Assembly: GCF_003425685.1 (NCBI RefSeq)
Contig: NZ_QJKM01000018.1
Location: forward strand, 42,692 to 106,691
From: Rhizobium terrae
GTDB lineage: Bacteria > Pseudomonadota > Alphaproteobacteria > Rhizobiales > Rhizobiaceae
Direction of reading: 5' to 3'
DNA: 64,000 bases
Positions 24,932 through 34,323 of this stretch are shown piece by piece. The notes below the pieces were generated by a model. That model ran no database searches. It saw nothing but the letters and a program-made list of their open reading frames with translations, and was not told where the DNA came from. The position numbers and the translations under genes were made by a program. Position 1 is the first letter of the stretch, and every line of letters starts with the position of its first letter.

Positions 24932-26173
24932 TCAGATGGCTTTTTGCCGCTTCTCAAGCGCGGCCGAAGCAAGAAACACCCCGAGCCCCAGCAGCGATAG
25001 GAACGCGCCGACATAACCCGTGGCGGCAAAACCCCAGCCCCAGGCGATGACGAGGCCGCCGAGCCAGGCGCCGAGCGCGTTGGCGATATTGAAGGCCGAG
25101 TGGTTGGAGGCGGCGGCGAGCGTCTGGGCATCTGCCGCGACGTCCATCAGCCGCGTCTGCAGCGCGGGACCGGCGGCAAAACCGCAGCCGATCAGGAAGA
25201 CGCAGAGGCAAAGCACCGCAGGATATTCCGCCCACAGGCCGAAAGCGCCCATGACGATGACGTTGAACACCATCACGCCGCCGATCGTTCCCATCAGCGA
25301 AAGGTCCGCCAGCCGGGAGCCGACGATATTGCCCACATTCATGCCGATGCCGAACAGCGTCAGCACGAGCGCAACGGTGGTGGCCGGCATCCCCGCCGTC
25401 ACCGTCGTGGTGGAGGCGATGTAGCTGAAGACGGAGAACATGCCGCCGAAGCCGACGGCGGCGATGCCGAGCGTCAGCCACACCTGGCCGCGACCGAAGG
25501 CGCTGAGCTCGCGGCGGATGCTCGCGCCTTCCTGCGCCTTGTCGCGCGGCTGGAAGTACCAGAGCAGCGCCACCGTGGCGGCGCCGATGCCGCCGACCAG
25601 GAGGAAGGCGGCCCGCCAGCTCAGCATCTGGCCCATGAAGGTGGCGATCGGCGTGCCGAGCAGTGTGGCGACGGTCAGCCCCAACATCACCCGGCCGACG
25701 GCGCGGGCGCGCTTGTGCATCGGCACCATGGAGGCGGCCACCAGCGCCGCGACGCCGAAATAGGCGCCATGCGGCAGGCCGGTGACGAAACGCAGGAAGG
25801 TGAAGCTCCAGAAATCCGGCGCGATGGCGCTCAGGATGTTGCCGACGGCAAAAATTCCCATGAGGCTGAGGAGCAGCGTCCGGCGCGGCATGCGGGCCGC
25901 AAGCACCGCGATGATCGGCGCGCCAATCACCACGCCGAGCGCATAGGCGGAAATGACGTAGCCCGCCGTCGGGATGCTCACCTGATAGCTGGAAGCGACG
26001 TCCGGCAGCAGGCCCATGATGGCGAATTCGCCGGTGCCGATGCCGAAGCCGCCGACGGCGAGTGCGATCTCGATCAGGATGGTCGCCAGCGGCGGAAGGC
26101 CTGTGGCTGCCTCTGCGGCTTGCGGCTCCGAACGCTTGCTTGCGGAATCGAAAGAGGCGGCGGAATCGGTCAT
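24932..26173 (-). CDS. MFS exporter, AraJ/DHA1 type
   Basis: A 413-residue Major Facilitator Superfamily transporter with twelve predicted helices. Segments FGIGTGEFAIMGLLPDVA, TAGYVISAYALGVVIGAPI and RFVTGLPHGAYFGVAALVAA are hallmark regions of the AraJ/YdhP branch of sugar and drug efflux proteins. Start choice is uncertain: ATG 26173 leaves a 27-residue polar N-terminus before helix 1, while an in-frame ATG at 26224 adds 17 residues of unlikely composition. Neither has a clear ribosome binding site. Substrate unknown. Confidence 0.88.
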   Translation of the reverse strand: MTDSAASFDSASKRSEPQAAEAATGLPPLATILIEIALAVGGFGIGTGEFAIMGLLPDVASSYQVSIPTAGYVISAYALGVVIGAPIIAVLAARMPRRTLLLSLMGIFAVGNILSAIAPDFWSFTFLRFVTGLPHGAYFGVAALVAASMVPMHKRARAVGRVMLGLTVATLLGTPIATFMGQMLSWRAAFLLVGGIGAATVALLWYFQPRDKAQEGASIRRELSAFGRGQVWLTLGIAAVGFGGMFSVFSYIASTTTVTAGMPATTVALVLTLFGIGMNVGNIVGSRLADLSLMGTIGGVMVFNVIVMGAFGLWAEYPAVLCLCVFLIGCGFAAGPALQTRLMDVAADAQTLAAASNHSAFNIANALGAWLGGLVIAWGWGFAATGYVGAFLSLLGLGVFLASAALEKRQKAI

Positions 26174-26507
26174 GGTGCTGAAACTGCTTGGAAAAAAAGA
26201 CGCGGGTTGAAATGTGGGAAACATTCAACCCGCTCTGGAGGTGAGCGGGTCATCGAAATGACCTAGAATGGAGACTATCATGCAATTGTGCATTGCGGTA
26301 GAGCCCGCATTTGCCCTCGTTATGCTTCAGGCGAATGTGTGCCCTGCGCAAGGCGGGTAGCTCGGGCGTCCGGTAAGTCGCTCAGCAAAGCCCTCGCTGT
26401 CCACAATCCAATCGATGTCTTCCCGTTGATTCCGCGCCGCCCAGCAACCATTTTTCGGATCAGCCGTTGTTCCGCCGCCAAATCGGCCCTGCCGCAAGCG
26501 AGATCAG
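26174..26507. other. Intergenic region with a hairpin upstream of the MFS gene
   Basis: About 330 bases between divergent starts. Perfect arms ACCCGCTC (26228-26235) and GAGCGGGT (26243-26250) form a hairpin in or near the MFS leader. The rest has no recognisable gene, and presumably carries promoters for the MFS and lipid kinase genes. Confidence 0.45.
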
Positions 26508-27446
26508 ATGAACCTCTATGCCGTCTTCAACCGCGATGGCGGGACCTTCCGAACCACCGACATGGATGCCTATTGCGCCCACGCGCTGCGGGCGTTCGAG
26601 GGGGCCGGGCACGAGATCGAGTGTCATGTCGTTTCCGGGGACAAGGTCGTTGAGACCATGGAAAGGGCGGCGGCCATGCCGGGCATAGAGGGGCTGATCG
26701 CCGGCGGCGGGGATGGTACGATTTCCGCGGCGGCCGGCATCGCCTGGAAGAGCGGCATCACGCTCGGCGTCGTGCCCGCCGGTACCATGAACCTCTTTGC
26801 CCGCTCCTTGAAACTGCCGCTCGACATCTGGCAGGTGCTGGACGCGCTCGCGGTCGCCACGCCCGAAAACATCGATATCGCCAGCGCCAACGGCAGAAGC
26901 TTCGTGCACCAGTTCTCCGCCGGCATGCATGCGCGCATGGTGCGCTATCGCAATTCCATGACCTTCGCTTCCCGGCTCGGCAAGATGCGGGCAAGCACCC
27001 GCGCGGCGATCGGCGTCATGTTCAATCCGCCGGAATTCGAGGTGGAATTCAATGCCGGCGGACAGACCGGCTATCGCAAGGTCTCGGCGATTTCGGTTTC
27101 CAACAACGAATTCGGGCGCGACCCGCTGATGTTTGCCGACCGCCTCAACCGCGGCCGGCTGGGTTTCTACATTGCCGACCCGCTGAGACCGATCGGCGTC
27201 GCGAAACTTGTTTTCGACATCCTGCGCGGCCGGCTGAAGGAGAATCCCGCCGTCACCGCGATGACCGCGACCGAGCTTGAACTGCATTTTCCGAAGAAGC
27301 GGCATGATGTCCGCTGCGTCATCGATGGCGAGCTTCTGCCGATGGACCGCGACGTCCACCTGAAGGTCCATGCCGGCGAACTGAAGGTTCTGGTCAACGA
27401 ACCCCAGCCCCGCGAGGAGCAGGAGCACGACGGCAGCGGCATCTGA
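26508..27446 (+). CDS. Diacylglycerol kinase-like lipid kinase
   Basis: A 312-residue protein of the diacylglycerol/sphingosine kinase fold, which phosphorylates a lipid hydroxyl with ATP. The nucleotide-binding GGGDGT is at residues 66-71, followed by LGVVPAGTMNLFARSL, which matches the conserved GTxNxxAR segment. The C-terminal domain is beta-rich (DVRCVIDGELLP). The usual family size is about 300. The start ATG has only a weak ribosome binding site. In alphaproteobacteria such kinases may recycle diacylglycerol or phosphorylate ceramide-like lipids; the substrate cannot be chosen. Confidence 0.88.
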   Translation: MNLYAVFNRDGGTFRTTDMDAYCAHALRAFEGAGHEIECHVVSGDKVVETMERAAAMPGIEGLIAGGGDGTISAAAGIAWKSGITLGVVPAGTMNLFARSLKLPLDIWQVLDALAVATPENIDIASANGRSFVHQFSAGMHARMVRYRNSMTFASRLGKMRASTRAAIGVMFNPPEFEVEFNAGGQTGYRKVSAISVSNNEFGRDPLMFADRLNRGRLGFYIADPLRPIGVAKLVFDILRGRLKENPAVTAMTATELELHFPKKRHDVRCVIDGELLPMDRDVHLKVHAGELKVLVNEPQPREEQEHDGSGI

Positions 27447-27617
27447 GCTGCGTTTCCCGCTCGCGATGCAACCTCTCGCATCGATTGTTTCACAAGCCGT
27501 TAACCATCGCCACCTAGGGTTCAACCATCGATAGAATCGTCCCTTCTTCGGGCATGACGGCTCCGAAAATTGTGCGGCATTCCCATGACGGGTCGCGTGT
27601 CGCCGGCGAGGATCGGC

Positions 27618-28325
27618 ATGACTTCGATTTCAGTGACGGAACCCGGTGCGCTGCTGATCCTTCAGCAGACGAACGCGCAGGCGGCGAAGAATGAGGAAGA
27701 GGAGAAGGCCAAGAAGCCCGATCTCGTCCAGGTCGCTAACGGCATCACCGGCAAGCCCGCCGAAGAAACCATGAAGGCCGCCTTCGCGGTCAATGTCGCG
27801 CTAATGGAAATGGACGGCAAGAACCAGATGGTCGCCGATGCCAAGACCTTCATCGACTCGGAGAATTTCCTCGTCAGCGATCCCGCCATCAAGGAGATGC
27901 TGAAGGGGCTGCTTTCCGAAAAGAGCACGGAATTCATCCAGATGGTCCGCGCCCAGAGGGAGGCGCATGGCGCTATCTCGCAGGAAGACCTGTTCGCGGT
28001 CGTGCTGCCCATGATGATCGCCGGAAACCGCGAGCGGTTCACGGCCGACGAGATCGAAATCGGCATCAAGCTCACCAACGACAACGGCATTGTCATCTTT
28101 CTTCCCGACGACGAAGGCAACAGCTCCCACCGGGAACTCGCCAAGGCACTGGAGGAGGCCGAGAACCTCTATTTGAAAACCGGCGACGACCGGGCGCTGA
28201 ACCAGCTCCGGGCCGAGGAAGCAAAGATCACCGGAACGTGGAAGAGGGTGCTCGGCGTGCCGGCTGAAAATTCCCTGACGATGGTGGACATCGACGACGT
28301 GCGCTACGCGCCGTGGATCAAATAG
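27618..28325 (+). CDS. Hypothetical protein (235 aa)
   Basis: A 235-residue soluble protein starting at ATG 27618 after GAGGA. It is acidic and helical, with a Glu/Lys-rich segment (KNEEEEKAKKPDLVQ) near residue 22 and few hydrophobic stretches. No signal peptide, membrane helix or known motif is visible. Some features (DAKTFIDSENFLVSDPAIKEML, short charged helices) recall small surface-associated or filament-like proteins, but that is only an impression. It ends at a hairpin shared with the convergent ligase gene. Confidence 0.65.
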   Translation: MTSISVTEPGALLILQQTNAQAAKNEEEEKAKKPDLVQVANGITGKPAEETMKAAFAVNVALMEMDGKNQMVADAKTFIDSENFLVSDPAIKEMLKGLLSEKSTEFIQMVRAQREAHGAISQEDLFAVVLPMMIAGNRERFTADEIEIGIKLTNDNGIVIFLPDDEGNSSHRELAKALEEAENLYLKTGDDRALNQLRAEEAKITGTWKRVLGVPAENSLTMVDIDDVRYAPWIK

Positions 28326-28326
28326 T

Positions 28327-28385
28327 GCGGCAAGGCCCCGGCACCATCTAGTCTTTCCGAAAAGGAGGGAGAGGGCCCTTGCCGC
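28327..28385. terminator. Large hairpin between convergent genes
   Basis: GCGGCAAGGCCC (28327-28338) pairs with GGGCCCTTGCCGC (28373-28385) with one bulged base. It lies exactly between the stop codons of the hypothetical gene and the PuuA-like gene. There is no long T-run, so termination efficiency is uncertain. Confidence 0.5.
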
Positions 28386-28386
28386 T

Positions 28387-29718
28387 TCAAATCCGCGGCA
28401 GGTAGGTCCGATAGTCGAAGTCGCTCACCGTGCGCAGATAGGTGATCGCCTCCTTGCGCTTCGTATCGCCGTAGAGCTTCTGGTAGCGCTCACCGAACAC
28501 GTCGCGAATGAAGGGCGAGGCCGAAAAGTCTTCGACCGCCGTCAGAAAATCGTGCGTCAGCCGCTTGGTGCCCGCCGGCGGCGCCTTGCCGGGCTCGGTC
28601 GGCAGGCCCGGATCCAGCACATCGTCGAGGCCGAGGAGCATGCCTCCGAGGATGGCCGTCAGGAGCAGGTAGGGGTTGACGTCGGCGCCGGCGACGCGGT
28701 GCTCGATGCGGGCGGCCGGACCGTCCTTGTCGGGAATGCGCACCGCCGTGCCACGGTGGCCGAAACCCCAGTCGACATCGACCGGCGCGAATGAATCCGG
28801 CTGGAAACGACGGTAGGAATTGGCCAGGGGCGCGAAGATCAGCTGCGCATCCCGCATCGTTTTCAGCATGCCGGCACAGACGGATTTGAGCCGCACCGGA
28901 TCGCCGCCTTTTGCGTCCAGCACGTTGTTGCCGTCGCGATCGATGATGCTGGCATGCACATGCAGGCCGGAGCCCGCCTGGTCCGCATAAGGTTTCGCCA
29001 TGCAGGTGGATTTCAGCCCATGTTTCTTCGCGGCCCGTTCGGCGATCCGCTTCAGGTAGATGCAGTCGTCGGCCGCCGCCAGCGCGTCGGCGCGGTGCAG
29101 CAGGTTGATCTCGAATTGGCCGGCGCCGAATTCGGCTGTCGTCGCATCGGCCGGCAGGTTCTGGATTTGCGCCCAATGCCGCACGGTCTGAAGGTAGTCG
29201 TCCAGCGCATCGACGGCGCTCATGTCGTAAAGCTGGAACCCGTTCGGTTCGTCACGATACATCAGTCTGGCCGGCGGGCGTGGCTTGCCGGTCTCGCGCC
29301 AGTCGTCCTCGATCACGTAGAATTCCAGCTCCGTCGCCACGACCGGCGTCAGGCCGCGTTCCTCGAAGCGCTTCAGAAGTGCCGCGAGAATGCCGCGCGG
29401 GTCCATGAAACTGGGACTGCCGTCGAACTCATGCATGGTGGCGAGAACCTGCACCGAACCTTCCGGCCCCCAGGGCATCGGTGTCAGGCTGCGTTTGTCC
29501 GGGATGCAGAGCCCGTCCGGATCGCCCAATGACATGGACAGGCCGGTAAATTCGTCATTGTCGTAACCCCAGATGTCGAGCGATTGCGTGGAGGTGGGCA
29601 GTCGCACCGTACCATCCCAGACCTTCTTCTGCGCGGCCAACGGGATGCGCTTGCCGCGCAGATCGCCGTTCATACCGACGAGCAGGATTTCGATATGGGG
29701 CTCGGCGGCGTCGGTCAT
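28387..29718 (-). CDS. Glutamine synthetase-family ligase, PuuA-like (gamma-glutamylputrescine synthetase)
   Basis: A 443-residue glutamine synthetase-type enzyme. The N-terminal beta-grasp domain is followed by the catalytic domain with VATELEFYVIED, AEFGAGQFEINLLH, QAGSGLHVHASI and RRFQPDSFAPVDVDWGFGHRG, covering metal, glutamate and ATP sites. The absence of the GlnA adenylylation region and a divergent SpuC-like aminotransferase point to ATP-dependent glutamylation of putrescine or another polyamine. The ATG at 29718 is chosen by homology to PuuA-like starts. Several GlnA-like paralogues exist in rhizobia, so substrate is an inference. Confidence 0.85.
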   Translation of the reverse strand: MTDAAEPHIEILLVGMNGDLRGKRIPLAAQKKVWDGTVRLPTSTQSLDIWGYDNDEFTGLSMSLGDPDGLCIPDKRSLTPMPWGPEGSVQVLATMHEFDGSPSFMDPRGILAALLKRFEERGLTPVVATELEFYVIEDDWRETGKPRPPARLMYRDEPNGFQLYDMSAVDALDDYLQTVRHWAQIQNLPADATTAEFGAGQFEINLLHRADALAAADDCIYLKRIAERAAKKHGLKSTCMAKPYADQAGSGLHVHASIIDRDGNNVLDAKGGDPVRLKSVCAGMLKTMRDAQLIFAPLANSYRRFQPDSFAPVDVDWGFGHRGTAVRIPDKDGPAARIEHRVAGADVNPYLLLTAILGGMLLGLDDVLDPGLPTEPGKAPPAGTKRLTHDFLTAVEDFSASPFIRDVFGERYQKLYGDTKRKEAITYLRTVSDFDYRTYLPRI

Positions 29719-29797
29719 GAAGGATCGTCTCGGAGGTTGCGGAGCCCCGTTCGTAGCCGATAAGAATTGGCTGCACAATCTGGGGACGGGAACCACC

Positions 29798-31165
29798 ATG
29801 AACGACAAGCCTGCACTGTCCAATCTCGCTGCCATCGATGCCGCCCATCACCTGCATCCGTTCTCGGACATGAAGGAATTGAACGCCCGGGGCACGCGCA
29901 TCATCGAGCGGGCCGAGGGTGTCTTCATCTACGATTCGACCGGCAAAAAATATCTCGACGCCTTCGCCGGCCTCTGGTGCGTCAATGTCGGCTACGGCCG
30001 CAAGTCGATCGCCGACGCCGCGTATCGGCAGATGCAGGAATTACCCTATTACAACGCCTTCTTCGGCACCACGACGCCGCCGGCGACCCTGCTCGCCCAG
30101 AAGATCGCTTCCCATACCGGACCTGGCCTGAAGCGGGTCTTCTTCACCAATTCCGGTTCCGAAGCAACCGATACCTGGTTCCGGATGGCGCGCGTCTATT
30201 GGAAAGCGCTCGGGAAGCCCGAAAAGACGCAGGTGGTCGCCCGCAGGAACGGCTATCACGGTTCGACGGTCGCCGGCGCCTCGCTCGGCGGCATGAAGCT
30301 GATGCACGAGCAGGGCAACCTGCCGATCGAAGGCATCCACCACATCGGCCAACCCTATTGGTATGCCGAGGGCGGCGATCTTTCGCCCGCCGAGTTCGGT
30401 TTGAAGGTTGCCCGCGAACTGGAGGCGAAGATCGACGAACTGGGCGAGGATCGCGTCGCCGCCTTCGTCGCCGAACCGATCCAAGGGGCAGGGGGCGTGA
30501 TCATTCCGCCGGAGACCTACTGGCCGGAAATCGCCCGCATCTGCAGGGCGCGCAACATTCTGCTGGTGGTGGACGAGGTGATCTGCGGTTTCGGCCGGCT
30601 GGGCGAGTGGTTCGGTCACCAGTATTACGGCGTCGAGCCGGATCTTGCGCCGATCGCCAAGGGCCTGTCGTCGGGCTATCTGCCGATCGGCGGCGTGCTG
30701 GTCGGCGATCGCGTGGCCGACGTGATGGTCAATGAACTCGGCGATTTCTACCACGGCTTCACCTATTCCGGCCACCCCGTCGCCGCGGCCGCGGCGCTCG
30801 AGAATATCCGCATCATCGAGGAGGAAGGGCTGGTGGAGCGGGTGCGCGACGACATAGGCCCCTATTTCGCTTCCGCCTGGAAGAGCCTTGAGGATCACGA
30901 CGTGGTCGGACAGGCGGAAAGTGTCGGCCTGATCGGCGGCCTGCAGCTCAGCCCCGACAAGGCGACCCGCCGACGGTATGCCAAACCCGACGACATCGGC
31001 ACGCTGGTGCGCAATCATTGCGTCGAGAGCGGCCTCATCATGCGCGCCACCGGAGACCGCATGCTCGCCTCGCCGGCCTTGACCATCAGCCGTGCGGAGG
31101 TGGACGAGGTGATCGACAAGCTCAGGCAGGCGCTCGATCATTTGCGCGATACGGTGAAGGAATAG
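29798..31165 (+). CDS. Class III aminotransferase, SpuC-like (putrescine/polyamine--pyruvate)
   Basis: A 455-residue PLP-dependent omega-aminotransferase. Diagnostic segments are FAGLWCVNVGYGRKSIADAA near the N-terminus, FFTNSGSEATDT for phosphate binding, FVAEPIQGAGGVIIPP, LLVVDEVICGFGRLGEWFG with the cofactor-contacting Asp, and IAKGLSSGYLPIGG with the PLP lysine. These are close to SpuC and beta-alanine/putrescine--pyruvate aminotransferases. It is divergent from a PuuA-like ligase by 79 bases, so both probably serve polyamine catabolism. The exact amine is not certain. Confidence 0.92.
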   Translation: MNDKPALSNLAAIDAAHHLHPFSDMKELNARGTRIIERAEGVFIYDSTGKKYLDAFAGLWCVNVGYGRKSIADAAYRQMQELPYYNAFFGTTTPPATLLAQKIASHTGPGLKRVFFTNSGSEATDTWFRMARVYWKALGKPEKTQVVARRNGYHGSTVAGASLGGMKLMHEQGNLPIEGIHHIGQPYWYAEGGDLSPAEFGLKVARELEAKIDELGEDRVAAFVAEPIQGAGGVIIPPETYWPEIARICRARNILLVVDEVICGFGRLGEWFGHQYYGVEPDLAPIAKGLSSGYLPIGGVLVGDRVADVMVNELGDFYHGFTYSGHPVAAAAALENIRIIEEEGLVERVRDDIGPYFASAWKSLEDHDVVGQAESVGLIGGLQLSPDKATRRRYAKPDDIGTLVRNHCVESGLIMRATGDRMLASPALTISRAEVDEVIDKLRQALDHLRDTVKE

Positions 31166-31168
31166 GGG

Positions 31169-32707
31169 CTAAATGCCCTGGCGCCCCACCTCGACAGTCG
31201 CATAGGCGAAGCGGTAGCGATCCTCCGCCTGCCCGTAATTGTAGGGAAGGGCTGTGACGACGGGTTGCGGAACGCTGCCAGCCAGGCCTCGCTTTTCGAG
31301 ATATTGCGCGAACTGCGGCGGAAAGCCGGACGGCATGCTGCCATGCGCGTTCCGCCAGACGAACAGAAGCCGGTCATGGCCAGGAACAGGGAGGGTTTCG
31401 ATGCCGGTCGGTGTCGATGTCACCATCACCGGCACTGTCGGCAGGTTGAGACGGATATTACCGGCAAGATGGCTGTCGGACGCGATGATCAGGGTCCTGG
31501 CCGATAGGGCGAGCGGCCGGATTTCGTTGGCCAGGGTCACGAACGGATAGTTGGGATATTGGTAGATGCCGGTGAGCTTTGCGGTGGCGACGCGGCCGAA
31601 GAGGACCGACGGCACCACAGCCATGATGACGAGTGCCACGCCCCATATGCGTCTGAGGCCCGGCTGCATGTCGATCTTCGCCGCATCGATCTTGGTGGCG
31701 AGATAAAGCGGCAGGATCAAGAGGATCGGCGTCAGCCACCGGTCGCGGACCTTTTCAACGCCAACGAACAGGATCATCAGTACGATCAAGCAGAGCGAAA
31801 AGAGCAGGATGCGGCCCGTGAGCCTCGTCCAGTCATTGCGGGCAGCGACCACCGTCCGAAACCGCTCGCGATAGACCAGACCGAAAACGGCGAGCGTCAG
31901 GCCAGCAAACCCGAGGGAAGCGACGGCAAGCGATCCCAAACCCTTGAATATCGCCATGATCGGAAGCGTATCGTCGCCGATCAGCTTGTTCATCGTGTGC
32001 GAACTGGTGGCCTGAAAATGGTCGGCGAGCCAGAGCGCATGCGGCGACACGACGACAAGCGCCACGCCGGCCGCGACCGCCAGCCGCCAGTCGACCAGCC
32101 GCTGGCGCCATGTTCCGTCGCTGAGGATTGCCAGGAAGGCTGCGGTCGGCAACAGCACGAAATTGTATTTGGCGATCACGCCAAGCCCGGCAGCAAGGCC
32201 GAGAAATGCGAAAGCCAGGACCGAAGGCTGACGCAGCGCCCTGACCAGCGTGTAGAGAAACAGCGACGCCGTGAAGATGGTCGCCACCGTATGGCTGAGA
32301 TCGCGCTGCGCCTCGAAGGCGACCTGCGGGATCGTCAGGAGGCCGAGCGTGGCGACGATCGCCAGGTCCCGGTCACGCAGCACCTGCCGCGCCGCCATCC
32401 AGTAGATGAGGTAGGAGCCGAGGAGAATGACGTTCTTGAGCGAGGAAAGCGTCGCGAGCGACAGGCCGAATACCTGCACGGCGGCATGCTGCAGCCAATT
32501 GTAGAGCGGCGGCTGGGAACTGTAGCCGGCGAGCAGCCACTGCGAAAAATAGGCCTGCTCAGCCTCGTCGAGTTCCAGCCCTTGCGGAAGCGCCATGCGG
32601 ATGAGGAAATTGGCGAGAAAATAGGTGAAAACCGTGACCAGCAGAAGGGTGTGGCGTTCCGCCGTAAAACGGGTCTCATACCCGATCGATTGATTTTGCA
32701 ATGACAA
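31169..32707 (-). CDS. GT39-family glycosyltransferase, ArnT/RgtB-like
   Basis: A 512-residue polytopic membrane protein of the PMT/ArnT clan. The periplasmic acidic motif near the first loop is LELDEAEQAYFSQ, and QPPLYNWLQHAAVQVFG follows. About ten to twelve helices precede a C-terminal periplasmic domain. Such enzymes transfer a sugar from a polyprenyl phosphate donor to lipid A or core. The neighbour (32785-34323) is a full-length paralogue sharing QPPFYNWLQ and LIAKYNFV segments. The order with a GT2 polyprenyl-phosphate sugar synthase resembles rhizobial rgtE-rgtA-rgtB, which adds galacturonic acid to the LPS core. Confidence 0.85.
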   Translation of the reverse strand: MSLQNQSIGYETRFTAERHTLLLVTVFTYFLANFLIRMALPQGLELDEAEQAYFSQWLLAGYSSQPPLYNWLQHAAVQVFGLSLATLSSLKNVILLGSYLIYWMAARQVLRDRDLAIVATLGLLTIPQVAFEAQRDLSHTVATIFTASLFLYTLVRALRQPSVLAFAFLGLAAGLGVIAKYNFVLLPTAAFLAILSDGTWRQRLVDWRLAVAAGVALVVVSPHALWLADHFQATSSHTMNKLIGDDTLPIMAIFKGLGSLAVASLGFAGLTLAVFGLVYRERFRTVVAARNDWTRLTGRILLFSLCLIVLMILFVGVEKVRDRWLTPILLILPLYLATKIDAAKIDMQPGLRRIWGVALVIMAVVPSVLFGRVATAKLTGIYQYPNYPFVTLANEIRPLALSARTLIIASDSHLAGNIRLNLPTVPVMVTSTPTGIETLPVPGHDRLLFVWRNAHGSMPSGFPPQFAQYLEKRGLAGSVPQPVVTALPYNYGQAEDRYRFAYATVEVGRQGI

Positions 32708-32784
32708 TGGACTCTCCGCACCCCGGCCGAAGCCGCGAGCCTAACGGAGAATTGCAACACTAATTTTTCAGACCGCGCCTGGGT

Positions 32785-34323
32785 TCAGAGAGGGTTTCCA
32801 GAGGCTGCGATCCACGCATAACCGAAGGTCACGCGGTCCTGCCGGAAGGAGAATAGATACGGGACTGCGATCGTCGACGGCACGAGCGTTTCCGGCGCAA
32901 TGCCGTTTCTTGTGAGGACGGGCGCAAGTTCGGCCGGCAATGCCGCGCTGCCATCCCGAATATGCCAGACGATGAGGCCGGCCCGTCGTCTTGAGATTTC
33001 GTCGAGCGGCGGCGTCTGGGTGAAACTCGGCAGGATCACCCGGGCTTGCGGCAATTCCAGGCGGGCGCTCGCCGCGAGGAAAGGATCTGCCGCGATGACA
33101 TAGGCCGGTCTTGTGCCGCCGTGTTTCGCCATCACCTCCTCGATGAACGGTCCGGAGGGCAAATTCTCTTTCGTATAGTTGCCGAAGAGCGGTCCGATCA
33201 CGTTGCCGGCTGCGATATAGACAATGAAGCCAAGCGCCAAGGTTGCGACGGGAAAAAAGAACCGCCCGACACTGCGGCCCGCATCGACACCCGCTGCCTC
33301 GATCTTCAGGCAGAGATAGAGCGGCAGCAGAAGAATGAACGGCGACAACCATTTCTCACTGATATTGCTGGCGCCGAAAGCCAGCCCGATCAGCCCGACG
33401 GCGATCAGGGAGATGAAAATGGTCCGTCCGGTGATCCGCGTCCATCGGCTCGTCGCCCGCCATGCGGTAACGAGGGAACTGCGGAAGGCGATCAGGAAGA
33501 AGGCAAATACCGGCAGGCCGCCCGCCAGCGTCGCGATCAGAAGCGTCTTCAGGCCGGAGAGCCGATCGGCGACCGCGTCGCCCGAGGCATCCTCCCGCAT
33601 CGCCTTGATCGTGCCTTCTGTCGCCTCGCTGAGGTTGGACAGTACCCAGAGCCCATGCGGCAGACAGATGATCGCGATGACCGCCAGCGCCGGAATGAGC
33701 CGCCAGTCGAAGATCCGCCTGCGCAGGTCCGGTTCCGGCAGGATGGCGAGGATGGCGGCCACCGGCACGATGACGAAATTGTATTTGGCGATCAGCCCGA
33801 GACCGACGGCGACACTGGCAAGCAGATAGGTCCCGAGGTTCGGCCGCGTCAGCGTCAGGAGGAAGGCCTGAAAGAACAGCGCGGTCGCAAACAGCGTCGC
33901 GACCGCATGGGTGAGATCGCGCTGCGCCATGACGCTGACGGCCGGCATGGCGATGACGCCGAGCATGGCGACTGCCGCCAGCCGCATGTCCTTCAGCACG
34001 ATGCGTGCCGCCAGGCCGTAGAACAGGCAGGTCAGGAAAAGCAGCAGGTTCTTGACGAGGGACAGCGCGAAGATCGACGGGCCGATCAGCCGGACCACGC
34101 CATATTGCAGCCAGTTGTAGAAGGGTGGCTGGCGACCATAGCCCATCAGTAGGAACTGGGACTGGAAGAGCTGTTCGGCCTCGTCGCTTTCGAGCGCCTG
34201 CGAACGCAGCACCCGCAGGATGACCGCGAGCACATAATAGGCCGCGATCAGCCAGAGGACGAGGTCCGGACGGCGGGCAAGCGCGTCGCTGATGCCCCTA
34301 GGGATGCGGCGCATCGCCCTCAT
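32785..34323 (-). CDS. GT39-family glycosyltransferase, ArnT/RgtA-like
   Basis: A 512-residue paralogue of the following gene, with the same plan: N-terminal helix, ALESDEAEQLFQSQFLLMGYGRQPPFYNWLQ acidic loop, AQRDLTHAVATLFATALFF, LGLIAKYNFVIVPVAA, then a periplasmic domain. The start ATG at 34323 overlaps the end of the GT2 gene by 26 bases and has GGGAAG upstream, so translation is coupled. The 77-base gap to the next paralogue suggests one operon. Predicted to place a sugar, probably galacturonate, on LPS at the periplasmic face; acceptor position unknown. Confidence 0.85.
   Translation of the reverse strand: MRAMRRIPRGISDALARRPDLVLWLIAAYYVLAVILRVLRSQALESDEAEQLFQSQFLLMGYGRQPPFYNWLQYGVVRLIGPSIFALSLVKNLLLFLTCLFYGLAARIVLKDMRLAAVAMLGVIAMPAVSVMAQRDLTHAVATLFATALFFQAFLLTLTRPNLGTYLLASVAVGLGLIAKYNFVIVPVAAILAILPEPDLRRRIFDWRLIPALAVIAIICLPHGLWVLSNLSEATEGTIKAMREDASGDAVADRLSGLKTLLIATLAGGLPVFAFFLIAFRSSLVTAWRATSRWTRITGRTIFISLIAVGLIGLAFGASNISEKWLSPFILLLPLYLCLKIEAAGVDAGRSVGRFFFPVATLALGFIVYIAAGNVIGPLFGNYTKENLPSGPFIEEVMAKHGGTRPAYVIAADPFLAASARLELPQARVILPSFTQTPPLDEISRRRAGLIVWHIRDGSAALPAELAPVLTRNGIAPETLVPSTIAVPYLFSFRQDRVTFGYAWIAASGNPL

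Noticed and set aside
26288..26653. A 121-codon plus-strand frame before the lipid kinase
   Set aside because: It overlaps the kinase start in a different frame and its sequence is not protein-like.
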